DNA from: Candidatus Woesearchaeota archaeon
GTDB taxonomy: Archaea; Nanobdellota; Nanobdellia; Woesearchaeales; SM23-78
Length of the DNA stretch: 64,000 nt
Direction of reading: 5' to 3'
Assembly: GCA_019322375.1 (NCBI GenBank)
Contig: JAHWIP010000003.1
Coordinates: 7,428-71,427 of the forward strand
In this document: piece by piece, positions 32,700-42,229 of the stretch
Numbering within the stretch: position 1 is the first letter of the stretch
Layout of the letters: each line of letters begins with the position of its first letter
Position numbers and translations under genes: made by a program
The notes under the pieces: generated by a model
Told to the model about the DNA's origin: nothing
Database searches by the model: none
The model's input: only the letters and a program-made list of their open reading frames with translations

Positions 32700-34521
32700 T
32701 AAGAAGAGGGCTGAGCTCACTATAACCCAAGTAGTACTCATGGTTCTGGGTGTAGTTGTTCTTATTGTGCTGCTTTTTGTTTTGAAAATAATACCCACAG
32801 GAATTAGAAGTCTTACGAGCTGCTCTGACTGGGGGCAGTGCAGGCCAGGAAATGTTTGCGCACCAAATGAATACATAAAATTTGAAGCAAAGGATGACTG
32901 TCCTGCAAACCATGTGTGCTGCGTGCCTACAACCACAAGGCCAGGACCTCTTCAGGATTTTAATGAAAAAGAGCTTGAATACCTGAGAAATGCTATTATC
33001 ATAAAGCTTAACAATGACCCTACGCCTATAAGCGATGTAGCAAGCCTTAACTTAAAAGTTGATACTAATTATACATTTCGTATAAGTATTAATGATAAGC
33101 TCACCAAGGATAAAAAAACAAGTGAAAAGCTTGGCCCTTGCGCTGTTTATGTGGTTGACACAAGAGAAGCAGGCAAGAAATATTTATTAACAAATAAAGG
33201 CTGGGACTTGATTCTTTCTGACAAAGAGATTGATTTGAGCGGCATAGAGCTGGCTGAGTGCACTGAAGAAAGCATTAGGTTAAAAAAATATTCTCCTTCA
33301 CTAAATGATGTTTACAAGGACTTGGTGCTGTATGTTATTCTTTTGGATAAGGAAGTTGTTGATGCACTTGAAGTATTAGAAACACACGACCCTGGCTTTG
33401 TTAAACTAACTGCTCCTGGGTTTGGCAGTGGAATTAATCTCCCTGATAGGGGGATGGCAGCTTTTTATAATCTCACAACAATGTACAGCAATGTTGACCA
33501 CTGGCTTGCTTACAGAGCCATAAGACTTAATGTTGAGCCAGTAGTCCAGATTAGTGGTATGAGCGGAATATGGGTTGACAAGGACCCAATAACCATATCC
33601 TGCCCTGATGTTACCTGCATCAGGTTTGGCTTAAAACTAGTGAAACTAAAAGACAATGATTATTTACAGTTGGTAGAAGAGTGCAAGAAGCCAGAAGGCT
33701 TTAAGTACACTCTTGATTATGTTGCAGGAACAACAACAAAAACAACAGGCATACCATTGAACATTAATATTGGAGGTTTCAGGATTCCTCCTCAAAGACA
33801 AAAACTCCAGTACATTGTAAGCCAAAAACCAATAACTGTTGTTAATAATAAAGCAGATGTTTTGATTGACAGGGCTACCATGCTAAAAACCTTTTACTCA
33901 GGAGACCACGAGTTATTAATCGAGGACACTACTTATCTTTGCGTAGAAGCCACCAAGGATGACGGCTCAAAGGTTCATGGGCTCTCAGAGCAGCCTATTA
34001 AAGTGGATGTTTTTCCGCCCATGGTTGACCCTGACAAGGATGTGCAGTTATTTTATCCAGACCCAGTGATCTCATCAGACATATCAACCCCTTATTATTA
34101 CAGGAAGTACCCTAAGATTGTTGTTTCTGGATGCTATGATTATGGCCAGAGCGGATGCACTAATTATGATTACTATATTCATTCAGGAGAATTTGTTAAT
34201 CTAAGGTCTCTGACAGCAGAGTGGGAGATAGGAATTGCTTCTTTGATACTAACAGAGGGCTTGAATGCCCTGCTCACTTATTTTGCAGAAAAAGATGCTG
34301 TCAACACTATATGCCCGTTTATAACCAGCCATTCTTACACAAGAAACACCCGCAATGAGATAAGAATCCCAAGGCAAGGGCAGGGCATAATATGCATCAG
34401 GGTTAGTGACAAAGTAGGCAACAAAGACATTATCTGGAAGGTGCTCTGGACACCTGAAGAGATGTTCAAGAAAATTATTGCAGAAGGAGTGGCAGAGGCA
34501 GAAGAAGCAGTGACTGGATAG
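32683..34521 (+). CDS. Large prepilin-like exported protein
   Basis: 612 residues from ATG 32683 (MIIKTNKKRAELTITQVVLM). After the helix comes the same CSDWGQCR ... CPANHVCCVP cysteine block as in the two preceding small proteins, then about 550 residues of mostly beta-rich exported sequence, including SCPDVTCIRFGLKL and GCYDYGQSGCTNYDYYIHSG. This looks like a pilin-type N-terminus fused to a large surface domain, perhaps an adhesin. Overlaps the previous gene. Confidence 0.68.
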   Translation: MIIKTNKKRAELTITQVVLMVLGVVVLIVLLFVLKIIPTGIRSLTSCSDWGQCRPGNVCAPNEYIKFEAKDDCPANHVCCVPTTTRPGPLQDFNEKELEYLRNAIIIKLNNDPTPISDVASLNLKVDTNYTFRISINDKLTKDKKTSEKLGPCAVYVVDTREAGKKYLLTNKGWDLILSDKEIDLSGIELAECTEESIRLKKYSPSLNDVYKDLVLYVILLDKEVVDALEVLETHDPGFVKLTAPGFGSGINLPDRGMAAFYNLTTMYSNVDHWLAYRAIRLNVEPVVQISGMSGIWVDKDPITISCPDVTCIRFGLKLVKLKDNDYLQLVEECKKPEGFKYTLDYVAGTTTKTTGIPLNINIGGFRIPPQRQKLQYIVSQKPITVVNNKADVLIDRATMLKTFYSGDHELLIEDTTYLCVEATKDDGSKVHGLSEQPIKVDVFPPMVDPDKDVQLFYPDPVISSDISTPYYYRKYPKIVVSGCYDYGQSGCTNYDYYIHSGEFVNLRSLTAEWEIGIASLILTEGLNALLTYFAEKDAVNTICPFITSHSYTRNTRNEIRIPRQGQGIICIRVSDKVGNKDIIWKVLWTPEEMFKKIIAEGVAEAEEAVTG

Positions 34522-34593
34522 CAAGTTAACTTAACATCTCCCTTCTTAATAAAACCGAAAGTTTATTATAATTCTGTTATGATAGATTAGGAT

Positions 34594-34698
34594 ATGAAAA
34601 AAGGAGATTTGTCAACACTGGCAACTGTTATAATTATATTATTAACTCTTGTGTTTATAATCTTTATTTTCGGAAGAATCTATGGGTGGTGGGGTTGA
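34594..34698 (+). CDS. 34-residue prepilin-like peptide
   Basis: MKKGDLSTLATVIIILLTLV, then a short tail ending RIYGWWG. Leader KKG before the helix is class III-like. Overlaps the next gene's upstream ORF start by 13 nt. Its hydrophobic part matches the adjacent gene (LSTLQTIIIILLIF), suggesting a common origin or a split pilin helix. Confidence 0.5.
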   Translation: MKKGDLSTLATVIIILLTLVFIIFIFGRIYGWWG

Positions 34699-35663
34699 AA
34701 AGGATGAGCAGGATTAATAAAAAAGCAGGATTAAGCACATTACAAACAATTATCATTATCCTGCTCATATTTGTTGTTCTATTAATCTTTTACCAGGACT
34801 TAAGAGCAACTCTGTTAAAAAAATCTAACAGAGAGATATGCAGGGCTACTGCTCTTGCCCAGTCTGTTGCTGTGTGGGCGCCTGAAGGAGAGAATTTGGT
34901 TAGTCTTGAATGCAAGACTTACAAGGTTGTGTTTTTTGAAGACCATGTTGAGATTAATGATGAAATAATTGAGGTGTATGACCCCAGGAAAAAAGATGTT
35001 GTTAAAAAGTTTAATGGCTTAACAGAGGACATTGTTAACTGGGTGATTGCAGAGGAGCTCAGATGGTGCTGGTGGCAGTTTCTTGAAGGAAAAAAAAGCT
35101 TGTTAAACATGAAGAACTTTTTTGGCTCAGCAGAAAGAACCTGTTTTTTATGCACTGAAATAACTTTTGATGAATCAGTTAAGACTGATGAATTCAAAAA
35201 CTTCTTTAAGTACACCAAGGAAAAAACAATGCCTAATTCTGAAATGACTTATTACCAGTACTATGCTGAGGAGCCCAGGAAGTGCATCTGGAGGTATGAA
35301 GAGATTATTGATGCAGATAATTGCTGGGAAGCCTATGCACAGGGCATCTCGCCTAATATAATAACCAGCACTGTACAGCATTTTAAAGAGGCATTTAGCC
35401 ATTGCTCAGGCATAATACCTGCTCTTTCAACTTACTGGTCTTCTGTAACGCATTATAGTGTTGTTAAAAACATAACCTTTGAGAAAGATAAAAAGTATGC
35501 TGTGACTTTTGTAAGGGAAGGAGCAACCTCAAGGCATCTTGAGCTAGAAAAATTAGTAAAAGGAGAGACTGATTGTTTTTTTGAAACTTATTTTTCATAT
35601 GTAATCCCTTCTGATGAACTAGGAAAGCACTGCGGCCCTGTGAGAAGAGGCTCTATGAAATAA
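34686..35663 (+). CDS. Prepilin-like exported protein, W/CxxC family
   Basis: 325 residues; the actual start may be ATG 34704 (MSRINKKAG). INKKAG-LSTLQTIIIILLIF is a class III-like signal. Exported domain contains RWCWWQFLEGKKSLL and, about 30 residues on, TCFLCTEITFD; the next gene repeats this arrangement, so they are paralogues. Cysteine pairs suggest disulfides. Function unknown. Confidence 0.66.
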   Translation: MVGLKRMSRINKKAGLSTLQTIIIILLIFVVLLIFYQDLRATLLKKSNREICRATALAQSVAVWAPEGENLVSLECKTYKVVFFEDHVEINDEIIEVYDPRKKDVVKKFNGLTEDIVNWVIAEELRWCWWQFLEGKKSLLNMKNFFGSAERTCFLCTEITFDESVKTDEFKNFFKYTKEKTMPNSEMTYYQYYAEEPRKCIWRYEEIIDADNCWEAYAQGISPNIITSTVQHFKEAFSHCSGIIPALSTYWSSVTHYSVVKNITFEKDKKYAVTFVREGATSRHLELEKLVKGETDCFFETYFSYVIPSDELGKHCGPVRRGSMK

Positions 35664-35664
35664 A

Positions 35665-36561
35665 ATGAACAAGAAAGCCATTGTGTTTGACAAACTCATG
35701 ACAGCTGTTCTGATAATCATTGTGCTGGCTGTTTTTATTTTTTTCCTGGTAAAGATAAAAATCCATGCCTTAAAAATTGTTGAGGATTCTGAGTGCAAAG
35801 CAAGCATTATCAGCCATGCAACTCTTTTAAGGGTGACTGGAGAAGACACAACACCAGACATTCACTGCCCTACCAAATATTATACTCTTCCAAAAGAAAG
35901 CAATGAAGAAATAAAGCATTATATTGCTGATTCATTAAAGACCTGCTGGGGAACCTGGGGCAAAGGAGAGCTTCAGTTATTTAACCAGCAAGGCTATTAC
36001 TGCCATGTGTGCTCTGTGATTGATTTTGATGATAAAACAAAAAAAATACAAGGCCTGAACAATTACCTGATTAATACGCCAACAGATAAAGATACCCCTC
36101 TCACATACATGGACTACCTCACAGGTTATGCATCTGAAAAAGCAGACCCTGCATTAATACAAGAGGTTCAGGAAAAAGGTTTTTCAGACACCATACACAC
36201 TTCAAAGCCTTATGCAGTCATGTTTGTTTATGCCAAAGGAAAAACAGGTGTTAAAGCATTTCTTGATGGCATGGATGCTCTTGGCCTGGGAACAACAGGA
36301 GGAGGAATCACTACAGGGCTTGCACTGGGCTCAGCAGCAGGCATAGGGCTGGCAGCAGCAGGAGTGGCAAGTGGTGGAGCAGCAATTGTTATAGCAGGAG
36401 CAGTCACAGCTGCTGGCGGAGTGATAGGCTATATAACAGCAGATGATACTCACTGGATAGCCCTTACATTGTTCACAGAATACAATGCTGAAACCCTGAA
36501 AAGCATTGGGTGCGAGATAGCCCCTGCAAAGCAGGACAGAAAAACTGATGAAACTGGTTAA
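35665..36561 (+). CDS. Prepilin-like exported protein, paralogue with glycine-rich membrane segment
   Basis: 298 residues. Leader MNKKA, helix about 12-30. Shares LKTCWGTWGKGELQLF and YYCHVCSVIDFDD with the previous gene. Unique to it is a glycine/alanine-rich stretch (about 210-260: GTTGGGITTGLALGSAAGIG, then AAAGVASGGAAIVIAGAVTA) that could form a second membrane hairpin. The start is 2 nt after the previous stop. Confidence 0.66.
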   Translation: MNKKAIVFDKLMTAVLIIIVLAVFIFFLVKIKIHALKIVEDSECKASIISHATLLRVTGEDTTPDIHCPTKYYTLPKESNEEIKHYIADSLKTCWGTWGKGELQLFNQQGYYCHVCSVIDFDDKTKKIQGLNNYLINTPTDKDTPLTYMDYLTGYASEKADPALIQEVQEKGFSDTIHTSKPYAVMFVYAKGKTGVKAFLDGMDALGLGTTGGGITTGLALGSAAGIGLAAAGVASGGAAIVIAGAVTAAGGVIGYITADDTHWIALTLFTEYNAETLKSIGCEIAPAKQDRKTDETG

Positions 36562-36644
36562 AAAACTTAATTTGGTGATTTAGTTAAAGCGAAAGCATTA
36601 AAAAACACAAAAGCATAAAAAATCTTGAAACAAGAGGTTTTAAC

Positions 36645-36806
36645 ATGAGTTATGGCATGAACCGTATGAACAAGAAAGCCCAGGAAACAATGAGTCCTGA
36701 AGGCGGCACACTAAGAATAATATGGTTTGTGATTGTCTTATTAGTACTTATTATTATTGTTTATTTTGTTGCAACAAATTTTAAACTAATCAAACTGCCA
36801 TTTTGA
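36645..36806 (+). CDS. 53-residue prepilin-like peptide
   Basis: Leader MSYGMNRMNKKA and a helix (about 25-45), with a short tail KLIKLPF. AGAGGTTT precedes the ATG. Followed after nine nt by the amidase gene, so likely cotranscribed with it. No function known. Confidence 0.5.
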   Translation: MSYGMNRMNKKAQETMSPEGGTLRIIWFVIVLLVLIIIVYFVATNFKLIKLPF

Positions 36807-36815
36807 GGTTAAGAA

Positions 36816-37649
36816 ATGAAGCTGATAAATGCTATTGGTGCCATTGTTTTAGGATTGTTTGTATTAATTATACTAATCCTGATATTTGTTCCAAACACAT
36901 TCAAAATTGTTAATAATATCTTTCTTATTATTGGCCAACAATTAGGCTTTAACCCAGCAGTTCCTGGAGGTGAAGACTATGGCTTTGGAGGGCTTTATGG
37001 AAGCACACCATCAACTATTCCAACTGATGCTGAGCCAGAGCGTATTAAAAAAGTCAAAACAAAGCCAGGCATTCCTGTTGATGAAAAATATTTTGGAGAG
37101 CTCTACTCTTATTCCAGGGAAGGAGCACTTGTTGACACCATTGTACTGCACCACACAGGGGATAATAAAGCTTCGCAAACATTCAATACTCTGAAAAAAA
37201 GAGAGCTTTCAGTGCATTATGTTGTTGACAAGGACGGCACAATATATTACTTGATAGATGAGAGCACAAAAGGCGCTCATTGCGGTTGCTGCCCGCCAAG
37301 CAACCCGACTTGTTGCAAAGCAGGAGAAAACTGTCCTGTTTGCCTGAATGAAGAATTAAGAGAAATGAATGCCAAATCAATAGGCATTGAAATTGTTAAC
37401 ACAGGATATGCAGATGATTACTACACTAATGAGCAATATGTTTCAATAGATAAACTGATAAATGATATTGCAAGCAGATGGACTGCTATTGCTGTTGATA
37501 ATGAGCATGTGCTTGGGCATTACCAGATTACACTGGGTAAGTGGGATCCTTCACCTGTTTTTAAATGGGCAAGAATACAAGGATTGTCAGGCCACTTAAT
37601 GCTTGCAGACATAGGAAAAAAAGCACCCTCTGAATACGGCTATACATGA
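36816..37649 (+). CDS. Membrane-anchored N-acetylmuramoyl-L-alanine amidase (amidase_2/PGRP fold)
   Basis: 277 residues: an N-terminal membrane helix (about 5-26), a proline-rich linker and an amidase_2 domain (about 100-255). Zinc ligands are the histidines in VLHHTGDN (His112/113), His235 (GHYQI) and Asp244 (KWDPSPVFKW), with Lys242 as the usual catalytic residue; SVHYVVDKDGTIYYLID and IGIEIVN are family motifs. An inserted cysteine-rich loop (CGCCPPSNPTCCKAG) is unusual. Known members cleave the lactyl-L-alanine bond of peptidoglycan. Archaea lack murein, so the target is presumably outside the cell. Confidence 0.85.
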   Translation: MKLINAIGAIVLGLFVLIILILIFVPNTFKIVNNIFLIIGQQLGFNPAVPGGEDYGFGGLYGSTPSTIPTDAEPERIKKVKTKPGIPVDEKYFGELYSYSREGALVDTIVLHHTGDNKASQTFNTLKKRELSVHYVVDKDGTIYYLIDESTKGAHCGCCPPSNPTCCKAGENCPVCLNEELREMNAKSIGIEIVNTGYADDYYTNEQYVSIDKLINDIASRWTAIAVDNEHVLGHYQITLGKWDPSPVFKWARIQGLSGHLMLADIGKKAPSEYGYT

Positions 37650-37734
37650 GTTTGTGACAGAGCATTAAAATACACTGAGACACATTAAAATAATAGCAAA
37701 GTTTATATACAAAGATTTGCAAGAATTATATGAG

Positions 37735-38445
37735 ATGAAACCCTTGTTTTCAAAGAATAAAAAAAAGAAAGGCTTGTCAACCCTTGGAACCATTATAGGA
37801 CTAATACTTTTACTAGCAGTCCTGGCAATCTTTCTTCCGGTTATTCTTCGCGCAGGCAAAACAACTGATGAAGTCCCCAAAGACATAATGGACCCTGTCA
37901 AGGCATGCCATGGAAAAGAGAGTGGTGAGGAATGTTATCTTGGCGGAATAGCTGGTTTTTGCAGGGATTTCAGGTGTGTTATAGAGACTTCAGCAAAAAA
38001 CATGAAAGAATCAATAACTATTTTCAAGACAACTTTCAAGGACAGCATTGAGAATTGCCAGAAAGATGTAGCCCAGTGCCCTGAGGCAACAAAGGCTCTG
38101 GACTTAATGATTGGTTATTTCACAGATGCAGGGCTTGTTGTTCATAGATTAGCCTCAGACAGAGCAGAGTTCAGGCTATACCAGGAAAAAAACTTTTTAG
38201 GTATTGGAGGGCATAAAGCCTCTTTTGTTTTTTACGGCGATACTTGTGTAATAGAGAAGAAAGGGGATAATGATGTTCCTACATCGGGCAAAAACTTTAA
38301 GCTTGGGATCAAAAAAGAAAGCAAAGGTTTTGTAGTATATGACCTTGAAAAAACTGCTGCTGAACTAGGCACTTTTATATCTTTCAGGCATCAAACCCAG
38401 AATGATGCAACCACCCCGGTCTGTGTTTATTACACTACAGATTAG
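37735..38445 (+). CDS. Prepilin-like exported protein
   Basis: 236 residues from ATG 37735, since a TATA box (TTTATATAC, 37702-37710) is 26 nt from there; an upstream in-frame ATG at 37717 would put it in the promoter spacing. Leader KNKKKKG before LSTLGTIIGLILLL. Exported domain with eight cysteines (CHGKESGEEC, CRDFRC, CQKDVAQC, CVIE). The class III leader matches its neighbours. Function unknown. Confidence 0.66.
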   Translation: MKPLFSKNKKKKGLSTLGTIIGLILLLAVLAIFLPVILRAGKTTDEVPKDIMDPVKACHGKESGEECYLGGIAGFCRDFRCVIETSAKNMKESITIFKTTFKDSIENCQKDVAQCPEATKALDLMIGYFTDAGLVVHRLASDRAEFRLYQEKNFLGIGGHKASFVFYGDTCVIEKKGDNDVPTSGKNFKLGIKKESKGFVVYDLEKTAAELGTFISFRHQTQNDATTPVCVYYTTD

Positions 38446-38518
38446 CAATGCTAAAATAAATTTTATTATCATAAAATATTTAATTATTAAAAAAAATTGA
38501 TTGCAAAGGTGAACTATT

Positions 38519-39172
38519 TTGTTAACAAAATCAAGAAAAGGACTTTCCCTTTTAGGAATGCTTGGTGGTGTAATCATAGTAGTTGTACTGGTTATTGTTC
38601 TAATCAATATTTTCATTAACAGAGGAGCCAAGCCTCTGGAGAACATCACTGGAGAGATAATTACCTGCGGAGGACTTGCAGGTGTTATTGGCGGGGGAGA
38701 AGGGGTTTGTATAAGCAAAAGCACTCTTTGCGACGGCCCAAAGCTTCCTAATCCTGAGTGCAAGGCTAGCAATCCTGACAAGCCTTATTGCTGTTTTAAA
38801 CAAGCAGAGGGTGCTGAAGGCCCTCCTGGTTCTGGCCCGACGGCTTGTGTTAAGGATGTTGACCCCTGGGAACCTGTAATTGTTGAAGACGATTATGTTT
38901 GCGCTTCTAGTAAGGAGGCGTGCGAGCAGACTATGAATTTTGTTAATGTTCTGAATGAATGTGCTCAATTTAGTGAAGGTTGTGAATGCAAGGATGAAGT
39001 AGAAGGAATTGAGCACCCTTGTGAAGGCAATCTTAAATGGGCTCTTTTTGGCCTTGATAAATCTGAGCCTAAACATGAAGTTGTTATGAAATGCTATCCT
39101 GCTGTTAAGGAATGCGAGGATTCAAATGAATGTGAGCGTTGTGTTCCAAACCATTTTGAATGTGCAGAATAA
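38519..39172 (+). CDS. Prepilin-like exported protein with TTG start
   Basis: 217 residues. Starts at TTG 38519, about 7 nt after AAAGGTGA. Leader MLTKSRKG, helix LSLLGMLGGVIIVVVLVIVL. Exported domain has about 18 cysteines, with CGGLAG, CISKSTLCDG, CSKASN-like and CERCVPNHFEC, suggesting several disulfides and metal or glycan binding. No recognised domain. Confidence 0.65.
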   Translation: MLTKSRKGLSLLGMLGGVIIVVVLVIVLINIFINRGAKPLENITGEIITCGGLAGVIGGGEGVCISKSTLCDGPKLPNPECKASNPDKPYCCFKQAEGAEGPPGSGPTACVKDVDPWEPVIVEDDYVCASSKEACEQTMNFVNVLNECAQFSEGCECKDEVEGIEHPCEGNLKWALFGLDKSEPKHEVVMKCYPAVKECEDSNECERCVPNHFECAE

Positions 39173-39236
39173 TAACTCTGTTAATTCTTCCCCACCGAAA
39201 CAAATTTATACTTATTAAGCAAGTTTCTTATGTATT

Positions 39237-40391
39237 ATGGCTTGGATGAATAAAAAAGGCGGTGAAAGACAGATTGGACTTAGCGAACTTACGCTTTATG
39301 TGTTTGTCATTCTGCTTATAGTTGTCTTATTTATTGTTAGCTATAGGTTTATCGGAGCTTTTCTCAGAGGAGGAGTTGATAAAGACACTGAGTCTAATTT
39401 TGTGTCACTGGCAGAGAACCTTGAGTTAATGATTGAGAAAGACGCAGGGTTTGAATACCAGACCATGATTTTTTATATGAAAGAAAAGCATTTTGTGTTT
39501 GGCTTTACATCCAAGCAGGCTCTTTCCTCTTCTCCAGCAAAGCATTTTATGCCTGAGAAATGCAATGAGCACTCATGCCTTTGCCTGTATAAAGAACCTG
39601 ATGATGTAGCAGATGACAAGCCTGTCAAGTGCATATCTTTTGGGCACAAGGTTATTTTTCATGGCTATGACTTAAAAAAAGTGTCTGCTGCTCAGCTGGT
39701 TTATCCTGACCTAGGAGCAGAGCTGGGTGCGCGTGAGCAAGGAGAATCTTATTATTTATCTGATTATCCTGAAACTATTTCTTTTTATATAGAAGGCTTG
39801 TTTATTGGCCCTTCACTAGACAATCCTCATGACCTTTACCTGGAAAAAATAGTTGCTAATAACAGGGTGCATGTTTTTGTGACTCCTGGCCTTAAGCAGG
39901 AAATGATAGAGACAAGGATTGAACTGTTATCTCCCTGCCCTTTTGATTCTGATGAAGAATGCATGGGCAAGAGAAGAAACTCTGTTCTGGGCAGTAATGA
40001 TTATTGTTTTTATGATGAGAGCCAGGCTAAGTGCTTGTTAAAAAAAGATGTGGATGCCTGTTCTTTCTCAGACAGAATTACACAGCCCTGTCTTTGCGGC
40101 TCTACATTTATAGACCCAGACACCAGGACAGAAGAAACCTATTGTTATCAAAAATCTGATAAAAGGATTTTTGTCCTTCCATTTGACTGCGATTCAGAGG
40201 AATTAAGAGAAAAAAAATGCCTTGCTTACTGCAGGGCAATCACTGATACAGAGGACTGCGACACAAGAGAACAGGATTACTGTGATAAAGACCCTTGCGA
40301 GTTTGCTTCTAAAGAAAAGCCGTGCGAAGTGCGCCCATTAGGCAAAAAAACTTATTGTGCTTCTTACTCAAGGGATTACAGCATGGATTAA
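39237..40391 (+). CDS. Prepilin-like exported protein, cysteine-rich C-terminus
   Basis: 384 residues. Leader MAWMNKKGGERQIG, then LSELTLYVFVILLIVVLFIV. The middle domain is mostly beta-rich with few cysteines; the C-terminal 140 residues hold about 20 cysteines (CPFDSDEEC, CYQKS, CLAYCRAITDTEDC, CDKDPCEF). TATA box near 39203-39210, so a separate transcript from the preceding genes is likely. Function unknown. Confidence 0.66.
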   Translation: MAWMNKKGGERQIGLSELTLYVFVILLIVVLFIVSYRFIGAFLRGGVDKDTESNFVSLAENLELMIEKDAGFEYQTMIFYMKEKHFVFGFTSKQALSSSPAKHFMPEKCNEHSCLCLYKEPDDVADDKPVKCISFGHKVIFHGYDLKKVSAAQLVYPDLGAELGAREQGESYYLSDYPETISFYIEGLFIGPSLDNPHDLYLEKIVANNRVHVFVTPGLKQEMIETRIELLSPCPFDSDEECMGKRRNSVLGSNDYCFYDESQAKCLLKKDVDACSFSDRITQPCLCGSTFIDPDTRTEETYCYQKSDKRIFVLPFDCDSEELREKKCLAYCRAITDTEDCDTREQDYCDKDPCEFASKEKPCEVRPLGKKTYCASYSRDYSMD

Positions 40392-40477
40392 TAATAGTTG
40401 CTTGGATTAATAATAATTATTAGTAATTGTTCTAAAAACCTAAATCTTTTTAAACTCGTTTATCAACAATTTAAGTT

Positions 40478-40960
40478 ATGAGTTTTTATGATTTTAATAA
40501 CAAGAAAGCCAGGAGCATGATTGCAACTTCTTTTTATGTATTATTTGGCTTGATGCTGGGAGCCTTTTTTGTGATAGCTGTTCTTGGAAGAGTTAAGGAT
40601 GCTGTTGGTGATTCTGCTTATCATAAAAAGTTTTATTCCAGGGACCTGGCCTTGCTTGTTGATGCCTTGCATGCCAGCAATGGAAAGTTTGTTGTTGATT
40701 ATGATGTTAATCTTCCAGACAACATGCTCCTGGACTTTGGTCTTGAGCCTGGAGCAGTCATCTTAACAGACCGCTCTGACACACTCATGGATAACAGGCA
40801 TAAAACTGCTTTTTTGTTTGGGCATAATGATTATGTAAAAATAATTCCTGTCACAATTGACAAGAACATGCTTAAATTGTTAGTGGTGGCTGATAACAAC
40901 ACCATTACATTTGAAGAGAAAGGGATGGATGATTTAAGTACAAATGATAAAGAGGAGTGA
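40478..40960 (+). CDS. Prepilin-like exported protein
   Basis: 160 residues. Leader MSFYDFNNKKAR, helix SMIATSFYVLFGLMLGAFFV. Exported domain about 110 residues, no cysteines. TTTTTAAAC (about 40447-40456) is near -27, so leaderless. First gene of a four-gene run ending in the M23 protein. The helix-plus-beta domain is pilin-like. Function unknown. Confidence 0.65.
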   Translation: MSFYDFNNKKARSMIATSFYVLFGLMLGAFFVIAVLGRVKDAVGDSAYHKKFYSRDLALLVDALHASNGKFVVDYDVNLPDNMLLDFGLEPGAVILTDRSDTLMDNRHKTAFLFGHNDYVKIIPVTIDKNMLKLLVVADNNTITFEEKGMDDLSTNDKEE

Positions 40961-40993
40961 TTTAAGTATAAATGATTTAAGCAAAGAATAAGG

Positions 40994-41533
40994 ATGAGAA
41001 TAATAAAAAAGAGGCTGAGCCTGAATAACAAAAAGGGGTTGGGAACTGAGGAGTGGCTTGAACTTCTGCCTTACATAGTGTTAACAGTGGTTGTAATGGT
41101 GGCTATTTTTGCCCTGATAAACCTTTTTGTTAATATTTCTGTTGATGTTAAGCCTGTTCAAAGGGAAGTTCTTTTCTACAGGCTGATGTATGCTCCTAAC
41201 TCAATTATGTATATGGATAATCTTACTGGCAGGGTTCACCCTGGTGTTATTAGCTGGGATAATTTTACCAACCAGACCCTTGACAAATCTATTGCTTATG
41301 ATTATGAAAGGCATATATCTGCAAAATTGATATTATATAACCTGGAAAAAGAGCCAATCAAAACAGCTTATCTTAATGGGCTGTGGTTTAACCGCTTAGA
41401 GCCTTTGGCCAGGAGCAGGATTAAGGGTGCAGGCAGTGCAGAGCTCTACACCAAGAAAATCCCTGTTGTTTACAGGAGAAATGATGTGAACAGGGCAGGC
41501 TATCTTAAAGTTGAGATTATCATTCCAAACTAA
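40994..41533 (+). CDS. Prepilin-like exported protein
   Basis: 179 residues. Leader MRIIKKRLSLNNKKG, then a short charged patch LGTEEWLELLPYIVLTVVVM, an unusual pilin-like start with acidic residues near the processing site (Glu at position 5 of the mature form is a pilin hallmark). The exported domain is beta-rich, no cysteines. Same run as neighbours. Confidence 0.66.
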   Translation: MRIIKKRLSLNNKKGLGTEEWLELLPYIVLTVVVMVAIFALINLFVNISVDVKPVQREVLFYRLMYAPNSIMYMDNLTGRVHPGVISWDNFTNQTLDKSIAYDYERHISAKLILYNLEKEPIKTAYLNGLWFNRLEPLARSRIKGAGSAELYTKKIPVVYRRNDVNRAGYLKVEIIIPN

Positions 41534-41548
41534 CAGCGAGTGATTTGA

Positions 41549-42217
41549 ATGAGCAGTTTGATTAATTCAAGAAAAGGCATGAAAACCATTGTGACAATAT
41601 TATCAGTTGTCTTGTTAGTATTCATATTCATAATATTTATTTTTCTTTTCAGGCTTGGCGCCAGGAACAAGGCAGAAAGCATAGAATCAGATTTTTCCTC
41701 TGTAAGAACAGAGTTTTTGCTTAAAACCTTTTTAAGAACACCAGCTGTTATTAGTGATGATTACCCTGTTGAAGACTTGTTCCCTGGCATAGGAGAAGGC
41801 ATTACCAATGCAGACCTGGTATCATGGACATGTAGTAAGGATAAAGACAGGAATTACAAGACCTTGAAAAACTCAATAAACACTTTTTTTGATGAGGCAT
41901 ATGAAGATGACTGGGAAGCATGGATAATCTATTCTAATCCTAAAGTAAAAAAGAAGGGCTTTGGGCACAAGAGTTATCTTGAAGGGATTGAGAAAAGCAT
42001 AAACCGCTTGCTAACAGCAGGACAGCTGGCTTTGCTAGCAGCCAAATCATCAGACCCAGCCAGCAGGGGATTAATCTTCAAGCTTTTTATAACTCCTTAT
42101 CGTGAAGCAGGCTTTGGCTCCCAGGTGGTTCCTTGCCCAGACGGAGAACTAGCCCAGATAATGCTTTACTCCCACACAGCATTTATTGAAATAAAACACC
42201 TGAAAGGCTTAACATAA
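41549..42217 (+). CDS. Prepilin-like exported protein
   Basis: 222 residues. Leader MSSLINSRKG, helix MKTIVTILSVVLLVFIFIIF. Exported region contains LKTFLRTPAVISDDYPVEDL, a pattern common in archaeal pilin-cluster proteins. Two cysteines (WTCSK and VPCPDG). Followed after 12 nt by the M23 gene. Confidence 0.66.
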   Translation: MSSLINSRKGMKTIVTILSVVLLVFIFIIFIFLFRLGARNKAESIESDFSSVRTEFLLKTFLRTPAVISDDYPVEDLFPGIGEGITNADLVSWTCSKDKDRNYKTLKNSINTFFDEAYEDDWEAWIIYSNPKVKKKGFGHKSYLEGIEKSINRLLTAGQLALLAAKSSDPASRGLIFKLFITPYREAGFGSQVVPCPDGELAQIMLYSHTAFIEIKHLKGLT

Positions 42218-42229
42218 GATAAAATAAAA